Shown here: piece by piece, positions 7,312 to 16,394 of the stretch
Numbering within the stretch: position 1 is the first letter of the stretch
Layout of the letters: each line of letters begins with the position of its first letter
Source of the DNA: Alistipes sp.
GTDB taxonomy: Bacteria; Bacteroidota; Bacteroidia; Bacteroidales; Rikenellaceae
Direction: 5' to 3'
DNA length: 64,000 nucleotides
NCBI RefSeq assembly: GCF_020026455.1
Contig: NZ_JAHHQJ010000004.1
Coordinates: 62,001 to 126,000 of the forward strand
Program-made: the position numbers and the translations under genes
Notes under the pieces: model-generated
Seen by the model: only the letters and a program-made list of their open reading frames with translations
Told to the model about the DNA's origin: nothing
Databases searched by the model: none

Positions 7312-8789
7312 ATGAAGATTTCCCGCCTGTCTGACCGGCTCGGCCGCATGCCGATGCTTCGGATTCTCGTCTTTTTCGCCGCGGGAATCGCGCTGGCAGG
7401 CCGTTACGAACTGCCCCTGTGGTTTCTCGCAGGGGCTTTCGTCGTGACGGGAGTGCTGGCCCTGTCGCTGCGCTCGCCTGCTGCCACGGCCGCCATGATC
7501 CTCACGGCGGGATTCGCCGCAGCACAGCTCCGTGCACCCCGGCTCACCGTGCCGCGGAACGTGTACACGGTCTACGAAGTCGCGGTCGAGGGATTCCCGG
7601 CCGACCGGGGCCGTTATGCCGTAGCCGATGCGTCGGTGGCGGCATGGCGCAATCCCGCCGACGGGCGCTGGCACGCTTCGGATGCCCGGATCCGGCTATA
7701 CGCCGATTCACTGGTGGAGCTGCATGTCGGGGAACGCATCCGCTGCCGGGGCGCCGCGCGGCCGTTTCGCGGCGGTGCGGAGAGCTATCGCCGTCTGATG
7801 GCGCGGCGAGGCTATGCCGGGAGTCTGTGGATTCTGGAGCGGACGCTCCTCGAACGCCTTCCGGAGCGGCATGCGGGGCTGCACCGCAGGGCGGTCGAGA
7901 GGCTCGCCCGGCTGCCGATGAGCGCTGGAGCAGCGGCCGTCGTCGAGGCCATGGCGGCGGGCGAACGGCGCGGCATCACGCCCGAACTTCGCACGGATAC
8001 TCCCGGAGCGGATTGTCGCACCTGCTGGCCGTATCGGGGCTCCACACGGGGATCGTTTTCGTGCTGATCAACCTTGCGCTGTGGTGGCTGCCGCTTTTCA
8101 GACGGGGGCACCTGCTGAAAAACCTGCTGGCGGCGGCCGCCGTGTGGTTCTTCGTCGCAGCGGCGGGATTTCCGCCCAGCGCCGTCCGGGCCGCGGCGAT
8201 GTGCACGGTTCTGCAGGCGGCTCTGGCCTCGGCTTCGGAATACTCCGGGCTGAATGCGCTGGCCGCCGCGGGGGTCGGGATGCTGATCTGGAATCCCAAC
8301 TGGCTGGGCGACATCAGCTTCCAGCTATCGTTCGTCGCCGTGGCGGCCATTCTCGCCTGGGGCATGCCGCTCTGCCGCCGCTGCCGGACCCGGTGGAGGA
8401 TCGCGAATGTCGTCATCGACGCCTATCTGGTCGGGTTCGTGGCGACCATCGCCACGGCGCCGCTCGTTTCGCACACGTTCGGCGTCGTTCCGCTGGCGGG
8501 ACTGGCAATCAATCCGCTGGACATCGCACTGGCCGGCGTCGTGGTCTTCGGCGGAGGGTTGTGGATGGCGGCGCCGGTCGGGGCGCTCGCCCCGGCGTTC
8601 GGCTTCGTCACGGGAAGCGCCGCCGAAGGGATCAGCGCGCTGGCCCGTCTGACCGCCTCGCTGCCGGGCGGAGCGGCGGATTACACCCTCGGCGGATGGC
8701 AGACGGTGGCAATCTACACGTTCTTCACGCTTGCGACCCTTGCGGCGTGGAGCGTCGAACCGAAAAAAAACGTACCTTTGCGAACGTGA
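7312..8789 (+). pseudogene. comEC: ComEC/Rec2-family DNA uptake channel, frameshifted
   Basis: Frame one runs from ATG 7312 through a DUF4131-like N-terminal part to VVEAMAAGERRGITPELRT, then goes out of frame at about 7995 and ends at 8067. The next frame continues exactly where the family should, from GYSRSGLSHLLAVSGLHTG, through the polytopic Competence domain to TGA 8787-8789. Adding one G to the GG at 7995-7996 restores a single protein of about 492 residues. Either the strain has a broken comEC, or this is a one-base sequence error. The C-terminal metallo-beta-lactamase domain of longer ComEC proteins is absent. The stop overlaps the start of the methyltransferase gene. Confidence 0.85.
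8773..8780 (+). promoter_or_regulatory. -7 promoter element inside the 3' end of comEC
   Basis: TACCTTTG ends 5 bases before the GTG start of the methyltransferase gene. If used, transcription would begin at or within a few bases of that GTG, giving a nearly leaderless mRNA. There is no good -33 box. Confidence 0.4.
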
Positions 8790-9931
8790 TTACTCCCGAA
8801 GAATATTCCCTCCTGCTCTCGGACGAAGTGCGGAGCGCCATCGCCGCCGCCCGGGGCCGCAACCCGCTGGAAGTGGCCCTGGACCGCAGCATCCCCCACG
8901 CCCGGCTCGTGGCCACACAGGTCAAATACCTCGCGCGGGCCGCGCAGAAGCTCCCTTCGTATGCTGCGGCGCAGTGCATCCTGCCGCCCCTGGCCTTCGA
9001 GCAGGCGTCGAGCGAAGCATGCGCCGCCCACAAGCTCCTCGACGGCGACACGGTGCTGGACCTCACCTGCGGACTGGGCGTCGACGCCCTCTTTTTGAGC
9101 CGCCGCTTTGGCCGTGTGGTGACGCTCGAACGCAACGAAATGCTGGCCCGCGTGGCTGCGGAGAATTTTTCCAGAATGGGCGTCACGAATATCGAAGTCG
9201 TCAATACCTCCGCCGAGGAGTACCTCCGGGGCGACGGTCTGCGTTTCGACTGGATTTACGCCGATCCCGACCGCCGTTCGGCCCAAGGCCGCAAACTGGT
9301 GCGCCCGGAGGATTGTTCGCCCGACATCGTCGCCCTGAGACCGCGTCTGAAGCAGATCTCGGGGCGGCTGTGCATCAAGAACTCCCCGCTGTTCGATGTG
9401 GACGAGGCCTTCAGGCTCTTCCCGGACTGCCGCGTAGAGGTCCTGTCGCTCGGGGACGAATGCAAGGAGGTGGTGGTCTACGACGACGGCACGGGGCCGC
9501 TCATCACCGCCACAGCCCTCGGGCGAGGGAGTTTTTCGGCATCGCCCGGTCAGCCGGCCCCTTCTCCGGAGCCGTTCGAACCGGAGCGTTACGGCTGGCT
9601 GGTGATCCCCGACGTGGCGTTGCAGAAGGCCCGTCTGGCGCGAATCCACCTCGCCGGGAAAGCCTGCATCCGGAGCGACAATGGCTTCGGATTCGCCGTG
9701 GAGGAGCCGCAAGGCGTACTGGGGCGCACCTTCGCCATCGAAAGCATCGAGCCCTACGACCCCAAGCGGCTGAAACGAGAGCTGAAAGGCTGCCGGGCGG
9801 AGCTGTTCAAGCGTGATTTCCCGCTCGCCGCAGAGGAGCTGATGCGTCGTCTGGGGCTGCATGCCGGGAGCGGTCTGCGGCTGGCCTTCACGAAAATCGG
9901 GAACGATTTTTGGGTTATCCGTTTAAAATAG
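8786..9931 (+). CDS. Class I SAM-dependent methyltransferase with THUMP-like domain
   Basis: 381 residues. The SAM-binding motif DLTCGLGVDALFLSRRFG lies near 94-111 and YADPDRRS near 160. The C-terminal third resembles the PG_1098-type ferredoxin-like/THUMP-like domain of a Bacteroidota family of putative RNA methyltransferases. The substrate is not known. GTG 8786 is the only sensible start: the next methionine lies inside the SAM domain. The GTG overlaps the comEC stop by 4 bases. yihY follows from its own promoter. Confidence 0.85.
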   Translation: MITPEEYSLLLSDEVRSAIAAARGRNPLEVALDRSIPHARLVATQVKYLARAAQKLPSYAAAQCILPPLAFEQASSEACAAHKLLDGDTVLDLTCGLGVDALFLSRRFGRVVTLERNEMLARVAAENFSRMGVTNIEVVNTSAEEYLRGDGLRFDWIYADPDRRSAQGRKLVRPEDCSPDIVALRPRLKQISGRLCIKNSPLFDVDEAFRLFPDCRVEVLSLGDECKEVVVYDDGTGPLITATALGRGSFSASPGQPAPSPEPFEPERYGWLVIPDVALQKARLARIHLAGKACIRSDNGFGFAVEEPQGVLGRTFAIESIEPYDPKRLKRELKGCRAELFKRDFPLAAEELMRRLGLHAGSGLRLAFTKIGNDFWVIRLK

Positions 9932-9940
9932 CTACATTTG
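9909..9940 (+). promoter_or_regulatory. Bacteroidota promoter for yihY
   Basis: TTTG (9909-9912), 20 bases, TACATTTG (9933-9940), a full consensus match that overlaps the end of the methyltransferase gene. The yihY ATG follows 22 bases later. Confidence 0.8.
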
Positions 9941-9962
9941 TCGGATTGGCCGGTTGCGACTC

Positions 9963-11291
9963 ATGAAAATCAACGAATTTCTGACATACTTCACCGACAC
10001 GATTTTCCGGCGCGACGTCACCGAATGGCGCAATCCCGTCGTGCGGTGGCTCGTGCAGCAATACCGCCTGCTGTTCTACACGGCCCGCGGCCTGCTCGAA
10101 CACGGAACCATCGTCCGCTCGGCGGCGCTCACGTTCTACACGCTGATGTCGCTGGTGCCGATTCTCGCGGTGGTATTCGCCGTCGTGAAAGGATTCGGCC
10201 TGGCCGACGGACTGATCGAAAATCTCTACGGCCTCTTCCCCCGGAACCCCGACATCGTCGACTACATCGTCAACTTCGCCGAAAACGCCCTGGCACGCAC
10301 CCAGGGCGGTGTGGTGGCCGCCGTAGCGTTGGTCATGCTTTTCTGGGCCGTGATCCGGGTCTTCGGGTCGATCGAAAGCGCCTTCAACAACATCTGGGAG
10401 GTCAAGGTCGAGCGCAGCATCACCCGCCAGTGGACCGACTATATCGCCGTGGTGATGATCGTGCCGATCCTCTGGATCGTGGCCAATGCCGTGGGCAACT
10501 ACGCCGAACAGCTGTTGGGAGCCAACGACAGCTGGTATTTCAAACTGCTGTCACACCTGGCCTCGATGGTCGTCATCTGGGTGATGTTCACCTTCCTCTA
10601 CATCGTCATACCCAACGCCCGAGTGCGCTTCGGCAGCGCACTGACGGCCGGCATCGTCGCCGGGACGATTTTCCTGCTCTTCCAGTGGGGCTATGTCTAC
10701 GTGCAGCGGTGGATGACCTCCTACAACGCCATCTACGGCAGCTTCGCGGCCCTGCCGCTGCTGCTGATCTGGATGCAGACCTCGTGGGAGATCCTCCTCT
10801 TCGGCGGCGAGCTGTCGTTCGCCTATCAGAATATCGCGCGCTTCGGCCAGGAGCGCGAATCGCTGCTCATCAGCTACGACCAGCGGCGCAAGGTTCTGCT
10901 CGCCGTGATGCTCACCGTCGTGCGGAATTTCCGCGACAAGGGCGGCGCACTGCCTGCGGACGAAATCCGCGAACGCCTCGACCTGCCCACGCGCATCGTC
11001 AACGACGTGCTGTTCCAACTCGTGCAGGCCGGACAGCTGATCGCCGTGCGCAGCGGCGACGGCGAGCGGGAAGTGGCCTTCACCCCGGCGCACGACATCG
11101 CGTCGATGACCGTCTACGGCGTACTGGAGGCGGTCGAGCACTCGGGCCAGACCTCGTTCGACCTCGGGCAGACTCCCGAACTGGCGCGCATCGACCACGA
11201 ACTGGAGATACTGAAAGAGTCGGCCCGCCAATCGCAGGACAACGTGCGGCTGGTGAACCTGCTGGAAAACACAAACAAAAAGAAGCCATGA
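9963..11291 (+). CDS. YihY/UPF0761 (BrkB-like) inner-membrane protein
   Basis: 442 residues with about six membrane helices between 40 and 290 (e.g. SAALTFYTLMSLVPILAVVFAVVKG). The C-terminal soluble part (about 300-440) resembles a winged helix (IRERLDLPTRIVNDVLFQL). The family was once annotated as ribonuclease BN, wrongly; its function is not established. ATG 9963 is preferred over an in-frame TTG 9 bases upstream because of its distance from the promoter. Its stop overlaps the next ATG by 4 bases, so the two genes are coupled. Confidence 0.9.
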   Translation: MKINEFLTYFTDTIFRRDVTEWRNPVVRWLVQQYRLLFYTARGLLEHGTIVRSAALTFYTLMSLVPILAVVFAVVKGFGLADGLIENLYGLFPRNPDIVDYIVNFAENALARTQGGVVAAVALVMLFWAVIRVFGSIESAFNNIWEVKVERSITRQWTDYIAVVMIVPILWIVANAVGNYAEQLLGANDSWYFKLLSHLASMVVIWVMFTFLYIVIPNARVRFGSALTAGIVAGTIFLLFQWGYVYVQRWMTSYNAIYGSFAALPLLLIWMQTSWEILLFGGELSFAYQNIARFGQERESLLISYDQRRKVLLAVMLTVVRNFRDKGGALPADEIRERLDLPTRIVNDVLFQLVQAGQLIAVRSGDGEREVAFTPAHDIASMTVYGVLEAVEHSGQTSFDLGQTPELARIDHELEILKESARQSQDNVRLVNLLENTNKKKP

Positions 11292-12067
11292 AACGTGTCG
11301 TCATCATCGGCAGCGGCAACCTCGCGGAGGCACTGGCCCGCGCCGTTGCCAAAAGCGAACTGGAACTCGTGCAGATTTTCGCCCGCAATCACCAACGGGC
11401 GCGCCGCGTCGCGCAGCTGGCCGCAACCGACTGGGAAACAGACCCCGAGAAGCTCCGCAAGGATGCCGACATCTACCTGATTGCCGTCAGCGACCGCGCC
11501 GTGGAGGAGGTGGCCGCAAGGCTCCCGATCCCCGAAGGCGCCGCGGTGGCCCACACGGCCGGCAGTGTGCCGGTCACGGCCATCCCGGAGCGATTCGCCC
11601 GGCGGGCCGTCTTCTATCCGATGCAGACCTTCACCCAAGGGCGCGAAGCGGACTTTTCCGTGATCCCCGTCTTTCTCGAAGCGCCGCTGCCCGAGCTGCA
11701 CCCGGAGCTGGAGGCATTCGCCCGGAAACTCTCCGGAACGGTCATCTGGGCCGACTCGGCACAGCGCTGCAAGGTGCATCTCGCAGCGGTTTTCGCCTGC
11801 AACTTTTCCAACCACATGTATGCCGTGGGCGAGCGCATCGTCCGCCGTGCGGGGCTGGATTTCGACGTGCTGAAACCGCTGATCGCCGAAACCGCGGCCA
11901 AGGCCTGCGACGCCCGTTCGCCGCTCGACGTGCAGACGGGACCCGCCGTGCGCAACGATTCGGCCACGATGGCCCGCCACGGCGATCTGCTGGACTTCGA
12001 TCTCCGACTGAAAAACATCTACTCAACGATAAGTCAAAGCATATGGGAAACTTCAAAGAAGATATAG
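11288..12067 (+). CDS. Rossmann-like and DUF2520 domain protein
   Basis: 259 residues. An N-terminal NAD(P)-binding fold (VVIIGSGNLAEALARAV, about 1-120) is followed by a helical DUF2520 domain (about 130-255) with KVHLAAVFACNFSNHMY. The layout resembles 6-phosphogluconate or pyrroline-5-carboxylate reductases, but the substrate is unknown. It sits between yihY (4-base overlap) and kdsC (25-base overlap). DUF2520 and kdsC are frequent neighbours in Bacteroidota. Confidence 0.88.
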   Translation: MKRVVIIGSGNLAEALARAVAKSELELVQIFARNHQRARRVAQLAATDWETDPEKLRKDADIYLIAVSDRAVEEVAARLPIPEGAAVAHTAGSVPVTAIPERFARRAVFYPMQTFTQGREADFSVIPVFLEAPLPELHPELEAFARKLSGTVIWADSAQRCKVHLAAVFACNFSNHMYAVGERIVRRAGLDFDVLKPLIAETAAKACDARSPLDVQTGPAVRNDSATMARHGDLLDFDLRLKNIYSTISQSIWETSKKI

Positions 12068-12588
12068 CGCGTTGCGAAGCCTTCGTCTTCGACGTCGACG
12101 GCGTGATGACCGACGGAGGCATCATCCCCACACCCGACGGCGACTTCATCCGCCGCTACCACGCCAAGGACGGCTATGCGCTGGCCTACGCGATCAAGAT
12201 CGGCTACAAGGTCTGCATCATCACCGGCGGCCGGGGCCGGACGCTCGAACACCGCCTCCGGATGCTCGGCATCGACCATTTCTACGTCGACTGCATGGAC
12301 AAGATCACGGCCATCCGCGAATACATGACGGAGCAGGGACTCGATCCGGCCAATGTGATCTACATGGGCGACGACATCCCCGATCTGGAGTGCATGCGCG
12401 AAGTGGGCCTTCCGGTCTGCCCGGCAGACGCCGCGGCGGAGGTGATCGAGACGTCGCGTTACGTCTCGGAGTTCCGGGGCGGCGAAGGAGCCGTGCGCGA
12501 CATCATCGAGCAGGTGCTCCGCGCCCGCGGCGACTGGGCGCGCGACTCGCAGGGCGTCACGCCTTCGTCGCTCGTGGCATCGCGGTAG
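12043..12588 (+). CDS. kdsC: KdsC-type HAD phosphatase (KDO-8-phosphate phosphatase)
   Basis: 181 residues of the HAD C0 type. The nucleophile motif DVDGVMTDG is at about 17-25, followed by IITGGRG and the metal motif GDDIPDLECM. It removes phosphate from KDO-8-P on the way to the lipid A core sugar KDO. The overlap with the upstream gene places it in one operon. The GC-rich C-terminal extension after EQVLRARGDW is slightly longer than usual. NeuAc-9-P or related sugar phosphates are alternative substrates, less likely. Confidence 0.9.
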   Translation: MGNFKEDIARCEAFVFDVDGVMTDGGIIPTPDGDFIRRYHAKDGYALAYAIKIGYKVCIITGGRGRTLEHRLRMLGIDHFYVDCMDKITAIREYMTEQGLDPANVIYMGDDIPDLECMREVGLPVCPADAAAEVIETSRYVSEFRGGEGAVRDIIEQVLRARGDWARDSQGVTPSSLVASR

Positions 12589-12651
12589 GGCACATCCCGG
12601 AGGAGAGTCTCTGTCCGTCCCCCGGCCGGCGAAACGGTGCGGCCCCTTTCT

Positions 12652-12670
12652 CTTCTTTCTTCGAAAGAAG
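12652..12670 (+). terminator. Weak hairpin between kdsC and flippase gene
   Basis: CTTCTTTC (12652-12659) pairs with GAAAGAAG (12663-12670) around a 3-base loop. There is no U-tract after it, so termination is uncertain. Confidence 0.3.
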
Positions 12671-12703
12671 GAGAAACAATGCGGGGTTTCCGGCTAAAAT
12701 TTG

Positions 12704-12711
12704 TATCTTTG
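12704..12711 (+). promoter_or_regulatory. -7 promoter element for the flippase gene
   Basis: TATCTTTG lies 20 bases upstream of ATG 12732. No -33 TTTG is seen at the right distance. Confidence 0.5.
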
Positions 12712-12731
12712 CCGGACTATAAGCCTCCGTC

Positions 12732-14198
12732 ATGCTCGAAAAACTGGCCAAACAAACTGCCGTCTACGGCATCAGCACCATCGTCGTAAGGTTCCTGAGC
12801 TACCTGCTCACGCCTTACTACACCCGTGTGTTCGGCCAGGAAACCTACGGCGTCGTCACCGACATCTACGCCCTGATACCGCTGGCGCTCACGCTGTTGA
12901 CGATGGGCATGGAGTCGAGCTATTTCCGCTTTTCGGCCAAGGCCGAGGAGGCGGGCGGCGATATAAAGGCGGCCAAGCGGCGGCTTTTCGCCACGACATG
13001 GGGCGTCACGTCGCTCGCTGCAGCGCTCTTCTTCCTGACGGCGGTCCTTTTCCGCGACGACATCGCCCGCATGATGGGCGAGGCGTATGTCGCGCATCCC
13101 GAATATGTCGTCTGGGTCGCCCTGATCATCCTTTTCGACGTCTGGGCCTGCATCCCCTTCTCGCGGCTGCGCGAACAGGGACGAGCCATGACGTTCGTGG
13201 GGCTGAAAGCCATGAACGTCGTGCTGAACGTGGCGCTGGCCTTCGGGTTCGGAGCCGCGGGACTCTTTGCCACCGACTTCGGCGTGGGATGGGTCTTCGT
13301 CGCCAACCTGATTGCCAGCGTCGTGACGTGGCTGGCAATCCTCGGAACCGCCGACCGCACGGTCCCGAAGATCAACCGGGCGCTGCTCGTGGCGATCTTC
13401 GCCTACTCGCTGCCGCTGCTGGTGGGCGGGCTTGCCGGAACGGCCAACGAGTTCATCGACCGGCAGCTGATCAAGTACCTCGTGCCCGAAGGGGCCATGG
13501 CACAGCTGGGCATCTACGGGGCCATCACGAAGATTGCCGTGGTGATGATGCTCTTCTACCAGATGTACCGCCTCGCCGCCGAGCCGTTCTTCCTCTCGAA
13601 CTTCAGGAAATCGGACTTCGTCGCCATGAACGCCGCGGCGCTGAAATACTACGTCATGGCCTCGATGCTGATTTTCCTCGGCATTGCGCTATTCCGCGAC
13701 CTCTTTGCACTGATCGTGGGACGCAGCTTCCGCGAGGGGATCTTCATCCTCCCGGTGGTGCTCGGGGCCAACGTCCTGACAGGCGTGTGGCTCAACCTCT
13801 CGTTCTGGTACAAACGCGAAGAGCGCACTTCGCTGGCCATCGTCGTCACGGGTTCGGGCCTGATCGCCATTGTCGCTTTCGGATTCTGGCTCATACCGCT
13901 CTGGGGCTACTACGGGGCCGCATGGGCGCGTCTGGCAAGCGAAACGGTGATGGTCGGCGTCAGCTGGTGGCTCAACCGACGTTATTTCCCGACGCCCTAC
14001 GACTGGCGGCGCATCGGCGAATACGTCGCCGCGGCGCTCGCGGTTTTCGCCGTTTGCGAGGCCTTGACCGCCTCCACGGACAATATGTTTGCAAGCTATA
14101 CGTTTAATATAGTGCTCTTTGCGTCGTATGCCGCCTACCTCGTCCGCCGCGAGCGGATCGACCTGGGGGCGATGCTGCGCGCATTCCTGCACAGGTAA
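12732..14198 (+). CDS. Wzx-type oligosaccharide flippase (MATE/MOP superfamily)
   Basis: 488 residues with about 12-14 hydrophobic helices throughout. It starts with MLEKLAKQTAVYGISTIV and contains LTPYYTRVFGQETYGVV, typical of polysaccharide biosynthesis proteins that flip undecaprenyl-linked sugars across the inner membrane. The substrate (O antigen, capsule or another glycan) cannot be read. No glycosyltransferase cluster surrounds it, so it may serve a conserved core glycan, as other lone flippases in Bacteroidales do. Confidence 0.9.
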   Translation: MLEKLAKQTAVYGISTIVVRFLSYLLTPYYTRVFGQETYGVVTDIYALIPLALTLLTMGMESSYFRFSAKAEEAGGDIKAAKRRLFATTWGVTSLAAALFFLTAVLFRDDIARMMGEAYVAHPEYVVWVALIILFDVWACIPFSRLREQGRAMTFVGLKAMNVVLNVALAFGFGAAGLFATDFGVGWVFVANLIASVVTWLAILGTADRTVPKINRALLVAIFAYSLPLLVGGLAGTANEFIDRQLIKYLVPEGAMAQLGIYGAITKIAVVMMLFYQMYRLAAEPFFLSNFRKSDFVAMNAAALKYYVMASMLIFLGIALFRDLFALIVGRSFREGIFILPVVLGANVLTGVWLNLSFWYKREERTSLAIVVTGSGLIAIVAFGFWLIPLWGYYGAAWARLASETVMVGVSWWLNRRYFPTPYDWRRIGEYVAAALAVFAVCEALTASTDNMFASYTFNIVLFASYAAYLVRRERIDLGAMLRAFLHR

Positions 14199-14213
14199 AA
14201 AGTGAATCGGAGT

Positions 14214-14915
14214 ATGCAGAAACGACTTTTCCCCAGAATCGCAGCCGCGGCTGCGGGCCTCCTGCTCCTGACTGCCTGCGGCCAACCCCGCGCGGAAGGG
14301 CCGGCCGAGGTGTTGCTGCATACCACGGCGGGCAACATCCGCATCGAACTCGATGGGCGGACACCCCTTCACCGGGACAATTTCCTGAAACTGACCCGCG
14401 AAGGATTTTTCGATTCGGTGCTGTTCCACCGCGTGATCGCCGATTTCATGATCCAGGCGGGCGACCCGGCCTCGCGACGATCCCCGGCCGGTACGACACT
14501 GGGTGAATCCGATGCGGGCTACCTGCTTCCCGCCGAGATCGTCTATCCGGCGCTGGCGCATACGCGCGGGGCACTGGCCGCAGCCCGGACTTCCGACGAG
14601 GTGAACCCCGAACGGAAATCCTCCGGCAGCCAGTTCTACATCGTCTGGGGCAAAACGTGCGACGGAACCGCGCTCGACCGGATGCAGCAGCGCATAAGCG
14701 CCGCGACGAACGGGAAGGTCGTGATCCCCGACTCCCTGCGCAGGCTCTATGAAACCCTCGGCGGCACGCCGTTCCTCGACGGACAATATACGGTTTTCGG
14801 CCGTGTGACCGAGGGACTGGAGGTCGTGGAGGCGATCCAGGGTGTGGCAACCGATGCGGCCGGACGGCCGTTGGAGGATGTGCGGATCATCCGCGCCGAG
14901 GCGGTTTTAAAGTAG
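14214..14915 (+). CDS. Cyclophilin-type peptidyl-prolyl isomerase lipoprotein
   Basis: About 233 residues. A signal peptide with lipobox LLLLTAC puts the lipid cysteine near residue 21. The cyclophilin domain follows: VLFHRVIADFMIQAGDP, SSGSQFYIV and the late GGTPFLDGQYTVFGRV. It should catalyse proline isomerization in envelope proteins. ATG 14214 is preferred to an in-frame GTG at 14202 because it gives a compact signal sequence. An insertion of about 40 residues (CDGTALDRMQQRI...) before the last motif is common in Bacteroidota members. Confidence 0.9.
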   Translation: MQKRLFPRIAAAAAGLLLLTACGQPRAEGPAEVLLHTTAGNIRIELDGRTPLHRDNFLKLTREGFFDSVLFHRVIADFMIQAGDPASRRSPAGTTLGESDAGYLLPAEIVYPALAHTRGALAAARTSDEVNPERKSSGSQFYIVWGKTCDGTALDRMQQRISAATNGKVVIPDSLRRLYETLGGTPFLDGQYTVFGRVTEGLEVVEAIQGVATDAAGRPLEDVRIIRAEAVLK

Positions 14916-14922
14916 CCTGGAG

Positions 14923-15105
14923 ATGAAGACGACGAACGGAAAAATTGCCGTGATGGGTGCCAGCTTCGCCCTTTTCCTCTGCGGGGTCGGGGCGCTCCAA
15001 CTGGAGCGCGGCACGGTGCGGAGCACGATCCTCGGGGTGGTTTTCGCGGGTCTGCTGGCCATTGCCGGCGTGCAGACCTCCCGGCGGCTGAAAAAGAGAA
15101 AATAA
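14923..15105 (+). CDS. Small two-helix membrane protein, unknown
   Basis: 60 residues beginning MKTTNGKIAVMG. Two hydrophobic helices (about 7-25 and 33-50) end in a basic tail RRLKKRK, which suggests both ends in the cytoplasm. It lies 7 bases after the cyclophilin gene with GGAG before the ATG. No family recognized. The following 140 bases before holB hold no feature I can support. Confidence 0.55.
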   Translation: MKTTNGKIAVMGASFALFLCGVGALQLERGTVRSTILGVVFAGLLAIAGVQTSRRLKKRK

Positions 15106-15245
15106 CGGAGCCATTCCGGCCGCGTGCGACACCTCTCCGCCGAGACGGGGATACAGCCGGGGACCGGACTTGAAACCACGGCGGAAGGCCGTGAACAGCG
15201 ACCGTCCGGAACGATCCGGAGGCCGATAAAAGAAGACGATTTGTT

Positions 15246-16391
15246 ATGCGTTTTGCGGATATTACAGGACAGGATGATTTGAAACGGCATCTGGCGCAGT
15301 CGGTCGATGCCGGGCGCGTGAGCCATGCCCAGCTCTTCACGGGCACGGCGGGCTCCGGAGCGCTGGCCTTGGCCGTGGCCTATGTCCAGTACCTCTGCTG
15401 CCGCCACCGCCACGACGGCGACTCGTGTGGCGAATGCCCCGACTGCCAACAGATCGCGGCGCTGGCGCACCCCGACCTGCATCTGGTTTTCCCGGTCAAC
15501 AAACAGGGCAAGAAGTCAGGCGAGGTGATGCGCAGCGACGGATTTCTGGAGCCGTTCCGCGCGCTGTTCTCCGAGCGCGGGGGCTACTTCTCGCCGCAGG
15601 AGTGGTACGACCGCCTCGATCTGGGCAAGACGCTCAAGGGCATGATCGCGGCCCGCGAGGCCGACGAGATCATCCGCAAACTGTCGTTCAAGAGCTTCGA
15701 GGCCGACTACAAGACCATGTTGATCTGGCTTCCGGAGGCCATGAACGAGGAGGCCGCAAACAAGATTCTCAAGATTCTGGAGGAGCCGTGGGAGCGCACG
15801 CTTTTCATTCTGGTCAGCGAACATCCCGACCGGCTGCTGCCGACGATCATTTCGCGCACGCAGGAGGTGGCCGTGCCGCGCATCGCCCCCGACGTGTTGG
15901 AGCGGGTGGCGCAGCAGCGGGGCGTGTCCGATCCGCTGCAGGCTCGCAACATGGCACGACTGGCCGGCGGCGACTTGCTGGAACTGGGGCACCTGGTGGC
16001 CGACGAAAGCGACGCGATGCGCAAGGAGCATTTCGAGCTTTTCTGCAGCCTCATGCGCCTGAGCTACAACGACAAGCATCTCGAGCTGATCTCCTGGGCC
16101 GAAGATGCCGCGCAGCTCACCCGCGAGCAGCAGCGGGCATTCCTGCGCGATGCGGCGCGGCTTTTGCGCGAGAGCTTCATGCTCCATGCCGGGATCCGCG
16201 AGGTCAGTTACCTCTGGGGCGAGGAGCTGGCTTTCTGCTCGAAATTCGCCCCTTTCGTCGGCTCGCAGAACATCGAGCCGCTGATCGCCGAGATCGAGAG
16301 CGCCGCCGCGCAAATTGCGCAGAACGGCAACCCGACGATCGTATTCACCCATTTTGCCCTCTCGGTGAGCAAGATGATAAAACATTTGTGA
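15246..16391 (+). CDS. holB: DNA polymerase III delta' subunit (clamp loader)
   Basis: 381 residues. The clamp-loader fold has a four-cysteine zinc module (CC...DSCGECPDC, about 39-62). The P-loop is degenerate (GTAGSGALAL without GKT), which fits delta' rather than the ATPase subunit DnaX. NKILKILEEPWERTLFILVSE is the conserved sensor region. It works in the replisome to load the beta clamp. It is followed after 3 bases by folK, so both should share a transcript. Confidence 0.93.
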   Translation: MRFADITGQDDLKRHLAQSVDAGRVSHAQLFTGTAGSGALALAVAYVQYLCCRHRHDGDSCGECPDCQQIAALAHPDLHLVFPVNKQGKKSGEVMRSDGFLEPFRALFSERGGYFSPQEWYDRLDLGKTLKGMIAAREADEIIRKLSFKSFEADYKTMLIWLPEAMNEEAANKILKILEEPWERTLFILVSEHPDRLLPTIISRTQEVAVPRIAPDVLERVAQQRGVSDPLQARNMARLAGGDLLELGHLVADESDAMRKEHFELFCSLMRLSYNDKHLELISWAEDAAQLTREQQRAFLRDAARLLRESFMLHAGIREVSYLWGEELAFCSKFAPFVGSQNIEPLIAEIESAAAQIAQNGNPTIVFTHFALSVSKMIKHL

Positions 16392-16394
16392 CTT

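Noticed and set aside
9938..12067. 709-codon ORF that seems to fuse an Arg-rich protein to the DUF2520 protein
   Set aside because: Its first half is a shadow of yihY in another frame; the true gene starts at ATG 11288, coupled to the yihY stop.
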